Shown piece after piece: positions 9,313 through 18,053 of a stretch of 64,000 nt of DNA. This stretch comes from G963663315 sp965214205 (lineage in GTDB: Bacteria > Pseudomonadota > Gammaproteobacteria > Arenicellales > Poriferihabitantaceae): the NCBI GenBank assembly GCA_965214205.1, contig OZ243941.1:2046001-2110000 (forward strand), written 5' to 3'. Both the position numbers and the translations under genes were made by a program. The notes beneath the pieces were generated by a model. The model was not told where the DNA came from, ran no database searches, and saw only the letters and a list, made by a program, of their open reading frames with translations. Every line of letters starts with the position of its first letter. Positions within the stretch are counted from its first letter, which is position 1.

Positions 9313-9633
9313 TCAATACTGGAATTCAGGCACATGGACGATCAGGCCATCTATCTTTTCCGTGATTTTGATCTGGCAGCTCAAACGGCTGAATTCATCG
9401 ACATTCTCCGCGAATTCCAGCATATCGCGCTCGTCACTGTCCATCTCCTCCAGTTTGTCGATCCAACTCCCATCGATGTGAACATGGCAGGTGGCGCAGC
9501 AACACGCGCCTCCACATTCGGCCAGGATGCCGGAAAGATCATGGCGTCTGGCGAGCAGCATCACGGAGGTTCCGGTCTGTCCTTCGGCGGCCAGTTCACT
9601 ACCATCCGCCAACCTGAAATTTATAGTGGGCAT
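9313..9633 (-). CDS. 2Fe-2S ferredoxin, adrenodoxin type
   Basis: The product is 106 residues. The cluster ligands fit the adrenodoxin pattern: Cys40, Cys46, Cys49 (in ECGGACCCATCHVHI) and Cys86 (SRLSCQI), giving C-x5-C-x2-C-x36-C. Two extra cysteines, Cys44 and Cys45, sit beside the ligands. It carries single electrons to an oxygenase or P450-type partner; no reductase or P450 gene is in the window. It is the first gene of the minus-strand operon with aacS and thiolase, 12 nt before aacS. Neither of those enzymes needs electrons, so the reason for its position is unclear. The divergent Rieske oxygenase about 11 kb away is a possible but unproven client. Confidence 0.9.
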   Translation of the reverse strand: MPTINFRLADGSELAAEGQTGTSVMLLARRHDLSGILAECGGACCCATCHVHIDGSWIDKLEEMDSDERDMLEFAENVDEFSRLSCQIKITEKIDGLIVHVPEFQY

Positions 9634-9676
9634 TATTGTCTCGTCAAGCCTGCCGGGATTGGATTACCATTATAAA

Positions 9677-9767
9677 TGGCGGAGAGAGAGGGATTCGAAC
9701 CCTCGATACGCTATTAACGTATACACACTTTCCAGGCGTGCTCTTTCAACCACTCAGACACCTCTCC
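9677..9767 (-). tRNA. tRNA-Ser (anticodon GGA)
   Basis: The minus strand folds as a class II tRNA. The acceptor stem GGAGAGG pairs with TCTCTCC, followed by discriminator G and an encoded CCA. The anticodon stem CACGC/GTGTG (one G-T pair) closes the loop CTGGAAA, with anticodon GGA. A long variable arm precedes the T arm with GGTTCGAATCC. Length is 91 nt including CCA. It lies 43 nt upstream of the ferredoxin gene on the same strand and may share transcription with it. Confidence 0.96.
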
Positions 9768-9780
9768 GCTTCGATGCCGA

Positions 9781-10215
9781 TTATGTCACAGCCGGATGGA
9801 TTTTATCCATACCCTGCCTCGGCGGGATTGAATAGGTGGCCGTTACATGGGCAACCGGTTGACCCAGCCCCTCTGAAAACACGGTGATCTCACACACGAC
9901 CAGGCGCCGGCCCGCTTTCAGCAAGCGGCATTTTGCGAGAATATCCCGGTCGGCCGTCGGCTTCCGTAAAAAATTGATGTTGAGACTGGTAGTGACCGCC
10001 AGCGCAACCTCGCCGTACTGACCCAGAATGGCGACATAAGCCGCACAATCGGCAATGGTCATCATGGTCGGGCCAGACACGGTTCCGCCGGGGCGCAAAT
10101 GCCGGTGGTCAATGACCTGGCGAAGCGTCGCCGTACCGGCCCCGATTTCGGTCACCTCACAGGTGTTTTGCGGAAACTCCCGGGTCAGGAAGGCCCGCGC
10201 CTGATCAATATTCAT
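9781..10215 (-). CDS. PaaI/hotdog-fold acyl-CoA thioesterase
   Basis: The product is 144 residues, the size of a single hotdog domain. The PaaI-type motif is seen as LRPGGTVSGPTMMTIADCAAYVAI (residues about 40-63), the segment that carries the active-site region in this family, followed by SLNINFLRKP. Members hydrolyse acyl-CoA thioesters. The gene is divergent from liuA, with 189 nt between starts, and its stop is 13 nt from the tRNA-Ser 5' end on the same strand. Its location between leucine-degradation and acetoacetate genes fits a role in relieving acyl-CoA build-up. Substrate cannot be read. Confidence 0.82.
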   Translation of the reverse strand: MNIDQARAFLTREFPQNTCEVTEIGAGTATLRQVIDHRHLRPGGTVSGPTMMTIADCAAYVAILGQYGEVALAVTTSLNINFLRKPTADRDILAKCRLLKAGRRLVVCEITVFSEGLGQPVAHVTATYSIPPRQGMDKIHPAVT

Positions 10216-10335
10216 CGCCTTGGTTTTTGATATACCTTGTCACGTTTTCAACAATGGTGACAAGCAACCTATCATCATATACAAGAATACACATTTTGTC
10301 ATTCCGACGCCTCATTCGCTATTTTTATGCTATAG

Positions 10336-10364
10336 TTGACGTTTACGTAAACGTAATGTAGTTT
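10336..10364 (+). promoter_or_regulatory. Putative LiuR/MerR-type operator and promoter of the liu operon
   Basis: A perfect 16-bp palindrome ACGTTTACGTAAACGT occupies 10339-10354. It overlaps a TTGACG -35 hexamer (10336-10341) and lies in the spacer before a weak TAGTTT -10 (10359-10364, spacing 17). A palindrome inside the -35/-10 spacer is typical of MerR-family regulators, and ACGTAAACGT-like sites are known for LiuR, the regulator of leucine degradation genes. The liuA start is about 40 nt downstream. No liuR gene is in the window. Confidence 0.6.
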
Positions 10365-10404
10365 AACGGCTATTGCCCCCACCACTTAACAAATACCCGT
10401 ACCC

Positions 10405-11565
10405 GTGACTTATCATTCGCTCAACTTCCATCTCGGAGAGGAAATCGACCTGCTTGGCGAGACTGTCCGCTCGTTCTGCCAGGCCGAAATCGCGCCCCGC
10501 GCCCGGCAAATTGACCAATCCAATGAATTCCCTGATGATTTATGGCGCAAATTCGGCGACCTGGGTCTGCTCGGCATTACCACTCCGCGGGAATACGGCG
10601 GCGCGGACATGGGCTATATCGCCCACATTGTCGCCATGGAGGAAATCAGCCGGGCCTCGGCCTCGGTAGGCCTCAGTTACGGCGCGCATTCCAATTTATG
10701 CGTCAATCAGATCCGGCGCCACGGCTCGGAACGACAGAAACGGAAATATCTGCCCGCGTTGATTTCCGGGGAATGGATCGGCGCTCTCGCCATGTCGGAG
10801 TCTGGATCCGGGTCGGATGTGGTCAGTATGGGACTGAAAGCGGAACGCAGGGGCACACACTATGTACTGAACGGCCACAAGATGTGGATCACCAACGGAC
10901 CCGATGCCGATGTCGTTGTGGTCTACGCGAAAACCGATCCCGAGGCCGCGTCAAAAGGGATTTCCACCTTCATCGTGGAAAAGGATTTTGGCATACAGAC
11001 CGCGCAGAAACTGGATAAACTGGGAATGCGCGGCTCCAATACCGGCGAACTGCTATTCGAAAATGTCGAAGTGCCCGCCGAAAATCTGCTGGGCCGGGAA
11101 AACCGCGGGGTCGAGGCGCTGATGAGCGGCCTGGATTTCGAACGCGCGGTTCTGTCTGGAGGGCCATTGGGAATCATGCGCGCCTGCATGGATCTGGTGG
11201 CGCCCTACATTCACGAACGCAAGCAGTTCGGCCAGGCGATTGGCGAATTTCAATTGATGCAGGGGAAGCTTGCCGACATGTACAGCACGATGAACGCGTG
11301 CCGGGCTTATGCCTACGCGGTAGGCCGAGCCTGTGACCACGGCGAAACGACCAGAAAGGACGCTGCCGGATCCATCCTGTACACTGCAGAAAAAGCAACC
11401 TGGATGGCGCTCGAGACCATCCAGGCGCTGGGCGCGAATGGATACATCAATGACTACCCGGCCGGCCGCTTGCTACGGGACGCAAAGCTGTATGAGATCG
11501 GGGCGGGCACTTCGGAAATACGCAGAATGCTGATTGGTCGCGAACTTTTCAACGAAACCCGCTGA
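10405..11565 (+). CDS. liuA: Isovaleryl-CoA dehydrogenase
   Basis: The product is 386 residues, as expected for the family. It oxidises isovaleryl-CoA to 3-methylcrotonyl-CoA with FAD, passing electrons to ETF. Isovaleryl-CoA dehydrogenase features are clear: LSYGAHSNLCVNQI near residues 90-105, SGLDFERAVLSGGPLGIM with the catalytic Glu at the position special to this subfamily, and the C-terminal LGANGYINDYPAGRLLRD followed by KLYEIGAGTSEIRR. The start is GTG; there is no in-frame ATG before conserved sequence and no strong Shine-Dalgarno. It is the first gene of the operon, downstream of the palindromic operator. Confidence 0.95.
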   Translation: MTYHSLNFHLGEEIDLLGETVRSFCQAEIAPRARQIDQSNEFPDDLWRKFGDLGLLGITTPREYGGADMGYIAHIVAMEEISRASASVGLSYGAHSNLCVNQIRRHGSERQKRKYLPALISGEWIGALAMSESGSGSDVVSMGLKAERRGTHYVLNGHKMWITNGPDADVVVVYAKTDPEAASKGISTFIVEKDFGIQTAQKLDKLGMRGSNTGELLFENVEVPAENLLGRENRGVEALMSGLDFERAVLSGGPLGIMRACMDLVAPYIHERKQFGQAIGEFQLMQGKLADMYSTMNACRAYAYAVGRACDHGETTRKDAAGSILYTAEKATWMALETIQALGANGYINDYPAGRLLRDAKLYEIGAGTSEIRRMLIGRELFNETR

Positions 11566-11566
11566 C

Positions 11567-12778
11567 ATGAACGACAATAACCAACCGTTGCCCTGTCCGG
11601 ATGATCCGGTCGTCATCACCGGATACGCCCGCACCCCGATCGGCGGTTTTCAGGGTTGTTTCAGTGAAATGAGCGCAGCTAAACTCGGCGCTTGCTCGAT
11701 CCGGGCCGCCATACAGCGCTCCGGCCTTGAAGCGGACGATATCGAGGAAGTCATCATGGGCAACGTCCTGTCTGCGGGCCAGGGCCAGGCCCCCGCCAGA
11801 CAGGCGGCGCTGGGAGCGGGGCTGCCGGTTGCCGCCGGCTGTACGACCATCAACAAAATGTGTGGTTCCGGGATGAAAGCCGTCATGCTCGCGCATGACC
11901 TGTTGACCGCCGGCAGCAATGAGATCATGGTCGCCGGAGGTATGGAAAACATGACGAGAGCGCCCTACCTGCTGCCCAGGGCGCGTACCGGTCAACGGCT
12001 GGGACACGGCGAGATGCTGGACCACATGTTTCTCGACGGTCTGGAAGACGCCTACCAGAAAGGCGCCTTGATGGGCCTGTTCGCCGAATCGTGCGCGGAT
12101 AAATATCATTTCACCCGGCAACAGCAGGATCAGTATGCGATTGAGTCCCTGCGGCGGGCCCGGCAGGCCAGCGAAAGCGGCGCGTTTGACGCCGAAATCG
12201 TCCCGGTAGCGGTGAAACGCCGAAAAGACGAACTCACCGTTGCCAGGGACGAACAGCCGTTCAATGCCGGAATCGAAAAAATCCCGCGCTTGAAACCGGC
12301 CTTCAAGCGGAACGGTACGGTCACCGCGGCCAATTCAAGCTCAATCTCGGACGGCGCCGCGGCGCTGGTTTTGATGCGCGAATCCACTGCGCGGCGGCGA
12401 GAGTTGATTCCGGTCGCCAGAATCCTGGGGCACGCCACCCACGCCCGGGAACCCGACTGGTTCACCACGGCCCCGGTTGGCGCCATCGAGTCGCTGCAAA
12501 AAGCGCTCCGCCTGGCTGTGGACGACATCGACTTGTTCGAGGTCAACGAAGCGTTTGCCGTGGTCGCCATGGCCACCATGCGGGAACACGCGATCAGCCA
12601 CCGGAAAATCAATATTCATGGCGGCGCCTGCGCTCTGGGACATCCCATTGGCGCGTCTGGAGCGCGTATTCTGGTGACCCTGCTGTCAGCGCTGCGACAA
12701 TACAACCTGAGAACCGGAGTGGCCTCGCTGTGCATAGGCGGAGGTGAAGCCACCGCCATGGCGGTCGAGATGGTCTGA
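11567..12778 (+). CDS. Acetyl-CoA C-acetyltransferase (thiolase)
   Basis: From the ATG at 11567 the product is 403 residues; a TTG 33 nt upstream is open but would overlap liuA and adds unconserved residues. Thiolase motifs are present: Cys99 in INKMCGSGMKAV, FEVNEAFAVVAM, GGACALGHPIGASGA and the C-terminal CIGGGEATAM. It would cleave or form acetoacetyl-CoA. It starts one base after the liuA stop. In many liu clusters this neighbourhood holds other genes and a hydratase liuC; here a thiolase sits between liuA and liuB. Together with the thiolase at 6156-7352 there are two paralogues within 6 kb. Confidence 0.93.
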   Translation: MNDNNQPLPCPDDPVVITGYARTPIGGFQGCFSEMSAAKLGACSIRAAIQRSGLEADDIEEVIMGNVLSAGQGQAPARQAALGAGLPVAAGCTTINKMCGSGMKAVMLAHDLLTAGSNEIMVAGGMENMTRAPYLLPRARTGQRLGHGEMLDHMFLDGLEDAYQKGALMGLFAESCADKYHFTRQQQDQYAIESLRRARQASESGAFDAEIVPVAVKRRKDELTVARDEQPFNAGIEKIPRLKPAFKRNGTVTAANSSSISDGAAALVLMRESTARRRELIPVARILGHATHAREPDWFTTAPVGAIESLQKALRLAVDDIDLFEVNEAFAVVAMATMREHAISHRKINIHGGACALGHPIGASGARILVTLLSALRQYNLRTGVASLCIGGGEATAMAVEMV

Positions 12779-12779
12779 A

Positions 12780-14405
12780 ATGCCTGCAATCGAATCCAGC
12801 GTCAATACCGGCTCGGCGGAATTTGCCGCCAACGCCGACGCCATGCGGGGGCGGATTGCCGACTTTCGGGATATAGCTGAAAAAATAACTCTGGGCGGCA
12901 GCGAAAGCGCCCGCAAAAAGCATACAGACCGAGGCAAACTGCTGGCGCGTGAACGCATCGGCAATCTGATTGATACTGGAACCCCGTTTCTCGAACTATC
13001 CCTGTTTGCCGGCTGGGGAATGTACGAAGACGCGATCAGCGCAGGCGGAATCATTACCGGTATTGGCCGCGTGGAAGGCATCGAATGCGTGATCATCGCC
13101 AACGACGCCACGGTAAAAGGCGGAACCTATTACCCGATTACGGTCAGGAAACACCTCCGCGCCCAGGAAATCGCCCTGCAGAACAGCCTGCCCTGCATCT
13201 ATCTGGTGGACTCAGGCGGAGCGTTCCTGCCGCTGCAGGACGAAGTGTTCCCGGACAAGGAGCATTTCGGGCGGATTTTTTATAATCAGGCTAATCTGTC
13301 GGCAGCCGGCATTCCCCAGATTGCGGTCACCATGGGGAGTTGCACCGCGGGCGGAGCTTACGTGCCCGCGATGTGTGATGAAAGTATCATCGTTCAGAAT
13401 CAGGGTACTATTTTTCTGGGCGGCCCGCCGTTGGTGAAAGCGGCAACCGGGGAGGAAGTCAGCGCCGAAGCGCTGGGCGGGGCCGATGTGCACGGCAGAA
13501 TATCCGGCGTGGTGGATCATATCGCAATGGACGACCTGGACGCCCTGCGCCGGGCGCGCAAACTGGTCAGCCATCTGAACCGCGTCAAACGATTCGACCT
13601 GAAACTGAAACCGCCCTGCGAACCGGTTTATTCGAGCGAGGAGCTGATAGGTATCGTTCCTCCACCGGGCAGTCATACCCATTTCGACATTCGTGAAATC
13701 ATCGCACGCCTGGTGGATGGCAGTGAACTGGATGAATTCAAGCAGAATTACGGCGCCACCCTGGTCTGCGGTTTCTCGCGCCTGCATGGCTATCCGGTCG
13801 GCATTATTGCCAATAACGGCATCCTGTTTTCCGAATCCGCGCTGAAAGGCGCCCATTTTATCGAGCTGTGCGCACAGCGAAAAATCCCGCTGATATTTTT
13901 ACAGAACATAACCGGATTCATGGTCGGTCAAAAATATGAAGCCGGCGGCATCGCCAAGGATGGGGCGAAAATGGTAACCGCGGTCGCCAATGCAAGAGTA
14001 CCGAAATTCACGGTTATTGTCGGCGGCAGTTTCGGCGCCGGCAATTATGCGATGTGCGGCCGGGCATTCTCGCCCAGGTTCCTGTGGCTATGGCCGAACG
14101 CCAGAATTTCGGTAATGGGCGGAGAACAGGCGGCCAATGTCCTGGCCCAGGTCAAGCTTAATGCCAGCGCCGCGCAGGGTAAGGAAGCCCGGGGAAAGGA
14201 CCGGGATGATCCGAAGATACGGGAATTCAAGGATTCGATACTGCGGCAATATGAAACCCAGGGGCATCCGTATTACGCCAGCGCCCGACTCTGGGATGAC
14301 GGCATTATTGATCCGCGCGATACCCGCCGGACACTGGCGCTGGGAATCTCGGCATCACTCAACGCGCCAATGGAGGAAACCCGGTTCGGGGTTTTCCGGA
14401 TGTAA
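12780..14405 (+). CDS. liuB: Methylcrotonyl-CoA carboxylase, carboxyltransferase (beta) subunit
   Basis: The ATG at 12780 overlaps the thiolase stop region (TGAAATG) and gives 541 residues, the normal length. It transfers carboxyl from biotin to 3-methylcrotonyl-CoA. Two crotonase-like halves are visible. The N-terminal half has LARERIGNLIDTGTPFLEL and MGSCTAGGAYVPAMCDE; the C-terminal half has FLQNITGFMVGQKYEAGGI and VGGSFGAGNYAMCGRAFSPR, the glycine-rich acyl-CoA and biotin oxyanion sites. FMVG and the YPVGIIANNGILF segment distinguish MCC beta from propionyl-CoA carboxylase. A GTG 36 nt upstream is also open but less likely. It is 5 nt before liuD. Confidence 0.95.
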   Translation: MPAIESSVNTGSAEFAANADAMRGRIADFRDIAEKITLGGSESARKKHTDRGKLLARERIGNLIDTGTPFLELSLFAGWGMYEDAISAGGIITGIGRVEGIECVIIANDATVKGGTYYPITVRKHLRAQEIALQNSLPCIYLVDSGGAFLPLQDEVFPDKEHFGRIFYNQANLSAAGIPQIAVTMGSCTAGGAYVPAMCDESIIVQNQGTIFLGGPPLVKAATGEEVSAEALGGADVHGRISGVVDHIAMDDLDALRRARKLVSHLNRVKRFDLKLKPPCEPVYSSEELIGIVPPPGSHTHFDIREIIARLVDGSELDEFKQNYGATLVCGFSRLHGYPVGIIANNGILFSESALKGAHFIELCAQRKIPLIFLQNITGFMVGQKYEAGGIAKDGAKMVTAVANARVPKFTVIVGGSFGAGNYAMCGRAFSPRFLWLWPNARISVMGGEQAANVLAQVKLNASAAQGKEARGKDRDDPKIREFKDSILRQYETQGHPYYASARLWDDGIIDPRDTRRTLALGISASLNAPMEETRFGVFRM

Positions 14406-14410
14406 CCCCC

Positions 14411-16426
14411 ATGTTCCGGAGAATTCTCATCGCCAACCGCGGAGAAATCGCCTGCCGTATCGCGAAAACGGCGAAAAGGATCGGAGTGGAGACCGTTGCA
14501 ATCCATTCGCGGGCCGATCAGGGAGCGCTGCATCTCAGCCACTGTAACCAGACGGTTCTGATCGCTGGCGACACTCCCGCCGCAAGTTATCTGGACGGCG
14601 AAAGGATTCTCTCTGCCGCAAAGCGGACAGGCGCCCAGGCCATTCACCCCGGCTACGGCTTTTTATCGGAAAACGCGGAATTTGCCCGTTTGTGCGGCCA
14701 TCACGGAATCACCTTCATTGGCCCGTCCGCCGAATCCATACGCATCATGGGGGCGAAGAACAAGGCGCGTAAAACCGTATCCCGGGCCGGCGTTCCGGTC
14801 CTTCCCGGCTATGACGGCGGCAATCAAAACAGAGACTGGCTGCTGAAAATGGCCAACCAGACCGGCTACCCCCTGTTGATCAAGGCCGCCGCGGGCGGCG
14901 GTGGCAAGGGCATGCGGCTGGTCGAACGAGCCGAAGACTTCCAATCGTCCCTGGAATCGGTCAAGCGCGAAAGTCTGGCCGCTTTCGGGGATGACGCTGT
15001 CCTGCTCGAACGATTCCTGCCAACCACCCGGCATATTGAAGTCCAGATCTTCGCGGACCGCCACGGCAATATCGTGCATCTGCATGAGCGCGACTGTTCG
15101 ATGCAGCGCAGGCATCAGAAAGTGATCGAGGAATCTCCCGCTCCCGGCGTCAGCGGCAATTTACGGGCCAGGATGACCGATGCGGCGATCGAGTGCGCCC
15201 GCTCAATCCAGTATCTGGGCGCCGGCACCGTTGAATTCCTGTGCTCGCCCGATGGCGATTTCTACTTCATGGAAATGAACACGCGACTACAGGTGGAACA
15301 TCCGGTAACTGAAATGGTAACCGGCCAGGACCTTGTGGAATGGCAGTTCCGGGTTGCGGCCGGTGACCCTCTGCCCTGCCGACAGGATCAGATCCGTCTG
15401 GACGGTCACGCGATTGAAGCCCGAATTTACGCGGAAAATCCGAAAGCCGGGTTTCTGCCCTCACCCGGAAAGGTGCATTATATCAACCATCCCGAAACCG
15501 TTTGCGGTTTACGGGTGGATACCGGCATCCGCGCGGGAGACACCATCACCCCTTACTATGATCCGATGGTTTGCAAGCTGATTGCCCACGGCCGTACCCG
15601 CGCAGAAGCGCTTGACCGCATGGCCGCCGCTCTGGATGAGTACCGGATTCTGGGCGTGAACAACAACATCGCATTCCTGCGAAACCTGGTCAGGGAACCG
15701 GATTTCGCAAAAGGCGGGCTCGATACCGGATTTGTGGAAAGGAGCCTGCAGGTCCTGACCGGCGCCCGGATCAACGCCGCCGAAGCCGCCCGGTTCGCCT
15801 CAATTTATCTGTATTTGTCCGACATCCACCGGCAACAGGCTGAACAACTCGAACAAAACGATAAATGGTCGCCCTGGAGTGCGCCCCCCGAGAATGAGCC
15901 GGGGCGTCTGGCGCCGGGAGACCAGGAACATACCCGGCAATATCTGTTTGAGGCAGAAGGACAGCAGATGCCGGTCACGCTCAGACGCCGGGGAGCCGAC
16001 TTCCGGTTCGATACGGATGACCAGCCCGTTCCGATGCAGGCGGAATTGAACGGGATGCGTCTGGAAATTCAATCAGGGCATCAGCCGGAAATCGTGCTGG
16101 CGGCCAGAACCGGTTCCACCATCTCACTGTGTTATCAGGAATATAATATTAATTTCAATATTATAAATCGTATAATTAAAGTAAAATCTGATGTTCAGGC
16201 CGATCATCAAACTCGGACGACGTTGCAATCCCCGATGCCCGGTATGGTGGTTGATGTTCAAGTGAAACCCGACCAGCCGGTGGCCGCCGGAGAGATACTG
16301 ATCATTGTCGAAGCGATGAAAATGGAGCATCAGATAAAATCCCCCCGCGACGGCGTCGTGACCAGCGTACACTGTTCGACTGGCGACCCGGTGTCGGAAA
16401 GCGCCGTGTTGATGGTGATCGAATAA
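14411..16426 (+). CDS. liuD: Methylcrotonyl-CoA carboxylase, biotin-containing (alpha) subunit
   Basis: The product is 671 residues. The biotin carboxylase part (about 1-445) begins MFRRILIANRGEIACRIAKT and has the ATP-grasp glycine loop AAAGGGGKGMRLVE, then HIEVQIFAD and FLEMNTRLQVEHPVTE-like (seen as FMEMNTRLQVEHPVTEM). A middle linker region precedes the C-terminal biotinyl domain, with biotin Lys637 in EAMKMEH. It carboxylates biotin with bicarbonate and ATP and works with LiuB. Its stop shares a base with the liuE start (TAATG). The linker at 16131-16192 is strikingly AT-rich, encoding Asn/Ile-rich residues, unlike the rest of the gene. Confidence 0.95.
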   Translation: MFRRILIANRGEIACRIAKTAKRIGVETVAIHSRADQGALHLSHCNQTVLIAGDTPAASYLDGERILSAAKRTGAQAIHPGYGFLSENAEFARLCGHHGITFIGPSAESIRIMGAKNKARKTVSRAGVPVLPGYDGGNQNRDWLLKMANQTGYPLLIKAAAGGGGKGMRLVERAEDFQSSLESVKRESLAAFGDDAVLLERFLPTTRHIEVQIFADRHGNIVHLHERDCSMQRRHQKVIEESPAPGVSGNLRARMTDAAIECARSIQYLGAGTVEFLCSPDGDFYFMEMNTRLQVEHPVTEMVTGQDLVEWQFRVAAGDPLPCRQDQIRLDGHAIEARIYAENPKAGFLPSPGKVHYINHPETVCGLRVDTGIRAGDTITPYYDPMVCKLIAHGRTRAEALDRMAAALDEYRILGVNNNIAFLRNLVREPDFAKGGLDTGFVERSLQVLTGARINAAEAARFASIYLYLSDIHRQQAEQLEQNDKWSPWSAPPENEPGRLAPGDQEHTRQYLFEAEGQQMPVTLRRRGADFRFDTDDQPVPMQAELNGMRLEIQSGHQPEIVLAARTGSTISLCYQEYNINFNIINRIIKVKSDVQADHQTRTTLQSPMPGMVVDVQVKPDQPVAAGEILIIVEAMKMEHQIKSPRDGVVTSVHCSTGDPVSESAVLMVIE

Positions 16427-17343
16427 TGCCCCTGCCCACGCTCAATCTGCCGCCTGCCGTCAGCCTTGTGGAAGTCGGTTTGAGAGACGGCCTGCAAAAC
16501 GAAACGGCCGTACTGGACAGCGAAACCCGCTGCCAATTCGCCCGGCGACTGGCCTCCTGCGGCCTGAAACGAATCGAAGCGGGCGCTTTCGTCCATCCGC
16601 GGCGGGTGCCGCAAATGGCGGATTCGGATCAAGTGCTTCAAGGTCTCGCGCACGATACCGGAGTATCCTGGTCCGCGCTGGTACCGAACAGACAAGGACT
16701 TGAGGCGGCCATCACAGCGGGAACTTGGGAAATTGCAGTCTTCGCCGCGGCATCGGAAACCTTCTCGCAACACAATATCAACTGCGGCATTGCCGAAAGT
16801 ATCGAACGCTTTCGCGAAGTGGTTGAGCCGGCTGTCGCCGAAGGACTCGAAGTCCGCGGTTACGTTTCCTGCGTGATGGGCTGTCCTTATGAAGGCCCGG
16901 TTGACCCGGAAACGGTTGCCCGCGTCTCCGTACAGTTGATTGATCTTGGCTGTTACCAGATTTCTCTCGGCGACACGATTGGCGTTGGTACGCCATTACA
17001 GACCCGGCAACTGATTGACCGGTTGTTCGACCGGATTCCGGCCGATCAGCTTGCCGTACATTTCCATGATACCTACGGACAGGCGCTGGCCAATATCCTG
17101 ACCGCGCTGCAGGCCGGAATCACGACCATTGACAGCTCGGTCGCCGGTCTGGGTGGATGTCCTTATGCTCAAGGAGCCAGTGGCAATGTCGCCACCGAAG
17201 ATGTCGTCTACATGCTCAACGGACTGGGCATCGAACATGGAGTCAACCTGGAAAAACTGATTGAGACAGGCCGCGATATTTGTAAAATACTGGATCGGCC
17301 GGTGATGTCGAAAGTCAACCTGGCCTCAATCCGAACCTGCTGA
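16426..17343 (+). CDS. liuE: Hydroxymethylglutaryl-CoA lyase
   Basis: The product is 305 residues, normal for bacterial HMG-CoA lyases. It splits HMG-CoA into acetoacetate and acetyl-CoA, the last step of leucine breakdown. Motifs: VSLVEVGLRDGLQNE at the N-terminus (metal and substrate site), IEAGAFVHPRRVPQMAD, YVSCVMGCPYEG, HFHDTYGQALAN (metal histidines) and the catalytic-cysteine loop VAGLGGCPYAQGASGNVATED. One base overlap with liuD shows tight coupling. The acetoacetate produced is the substrate of the synthetase encoded on the opposite strand at 7330-9300. Confidence 0.96.
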   Translation: MPLPTLNLPPAVSLVEVGLRDGLQNETAVLDSETRCQFARRLASCGLKRIEAGAFVHPRRVPQMADSDQVLQGLAHDTGVSWSALVPNRQGLEAAITAGTWEIAVFAAASETFSQHNINCGIAESIERFREVVEPAVAEGLEVRGYVSCVMGCPYEGPVDPETVARVSVQLIDLGCYQISLGDTIGVGTPLQTRQLIDRLFDRIPADQLAVHFHDTYGQALANILTALQAGITTIDSSVAGLGGCPYAQGASGNVATEDVVYMLNGLGIEHGVNLEKLIETGRDICKILDRPVMSKVNLASIRTC

Positions 17344-17384
17344 AATCCCTGCAACCCATACCGACCCACTACAGGACAGAGACT

Positions 17385-18053
17385 ATGAATATTACGCTCG
17401 GCTTCGATGTATACGGCACTCTGATCGACACCCACGGCGTCATTGTACAACTCGAAAAGATGATCGGTGACGAAGCCCCCCGATTTTCCCGAACCTGGAG
17501 AGAAAAACAGCTTGAATACACCTTCCGCCGCGGTCTGATGGACCGCTACCAGGATTTCAGCGTCTGTACCCGACAGGCGCTGGACCATACCGCCGCCACC
17601 CTGAGTCACGACCTGTCCGGGCAACAGAAACAGATCCTGCTGGAAGCCTGGTCCGCCCTACCCGTTTTTGACGATGTGATCGAGTCTCTCGACACCCTGC
17701 GCGGCGCCGGCCTCTCCCTCTACGCCTTTTCAAACGGTCAGGCGGAAGCGGTTCATACCGTTCTGTCCAACGCCGGCATTCGCGATTACTTCCAGGGAGT
17801 CATCAGCGTAGACAGCGTCGGCACATTCAAACCGAGCCCGGCGGTATATGAGCATTTTGTAACCGCCGCAAACACGGATAGCAACCATGCCTGGCTGGTT
17901 TCCAGCAACGGCTTCGATGTCATCGGCGCCATTGCCTATGGTATCCGGGCCGCATGGGTCCAACGCTCCGAAGCCGTAGTCTACGACCCCTGGGAATTCA
18001 CGCCCACGGTCACCCTGTCCACTCTGGCAGACCTGTACGAGACGGTATCGTAG
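17385..18053 (+). CDS. Haloacid dehalogenase, type II
   Basis: The product is 222 residues, the length of L-2-haloacid dehalogenases. HAD motifs are in order: nucleophile Asp8 in FDVYGTLID, motif II Ser in YAFSNGQ, motif III Lys in FKPSPAVYEHF, and motif IV in VSSNGFDVIGAIAYG, which is the SSNxxD form used by haloacid dehalogenases. Hydrolysis of a 2-haloacid is the family reaction; other small phosphorylated or halogenated acids are possible. It begins 41 nt after liuE and its stop abuts the next start, so it belongs to the operon tail. Why it is grouped with leucine catabolism is not evident. Confidence 0.85.
   Translation: MNITLGFDVYGTLIDTHGVIVQLEKMIGDEAPRFSRTWREKQLEYTFRRGLMDRYQDFSVCTRQALDHTAATLSHDLSGQQKQILLEAWSALPVFDDVIESLDTLRGAGLSLYAFSNGQAEAVHTVLSNAGIRDYFQGVISVDSVGTFKPSPAVYEHFVTAANTDSNHAWLVSSNGFDVIGAIAYGIRAAWVQRSEAVVYDPWEFTPTVTLSTLADLYETVS

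Noticed and set aside
9677..9767. tRNA-Ser as an integration site for a genomic island
   Set aside because: No integrase, no repeated tRNA 3' end and ordinary metabolic genes on both sides.
11534..11566. Upstream TTG start for the liu-operon thiolase
   Set aside because: It lies within the end of liuA in another frame; the ATG at 11567 directly follows the liuA stop.
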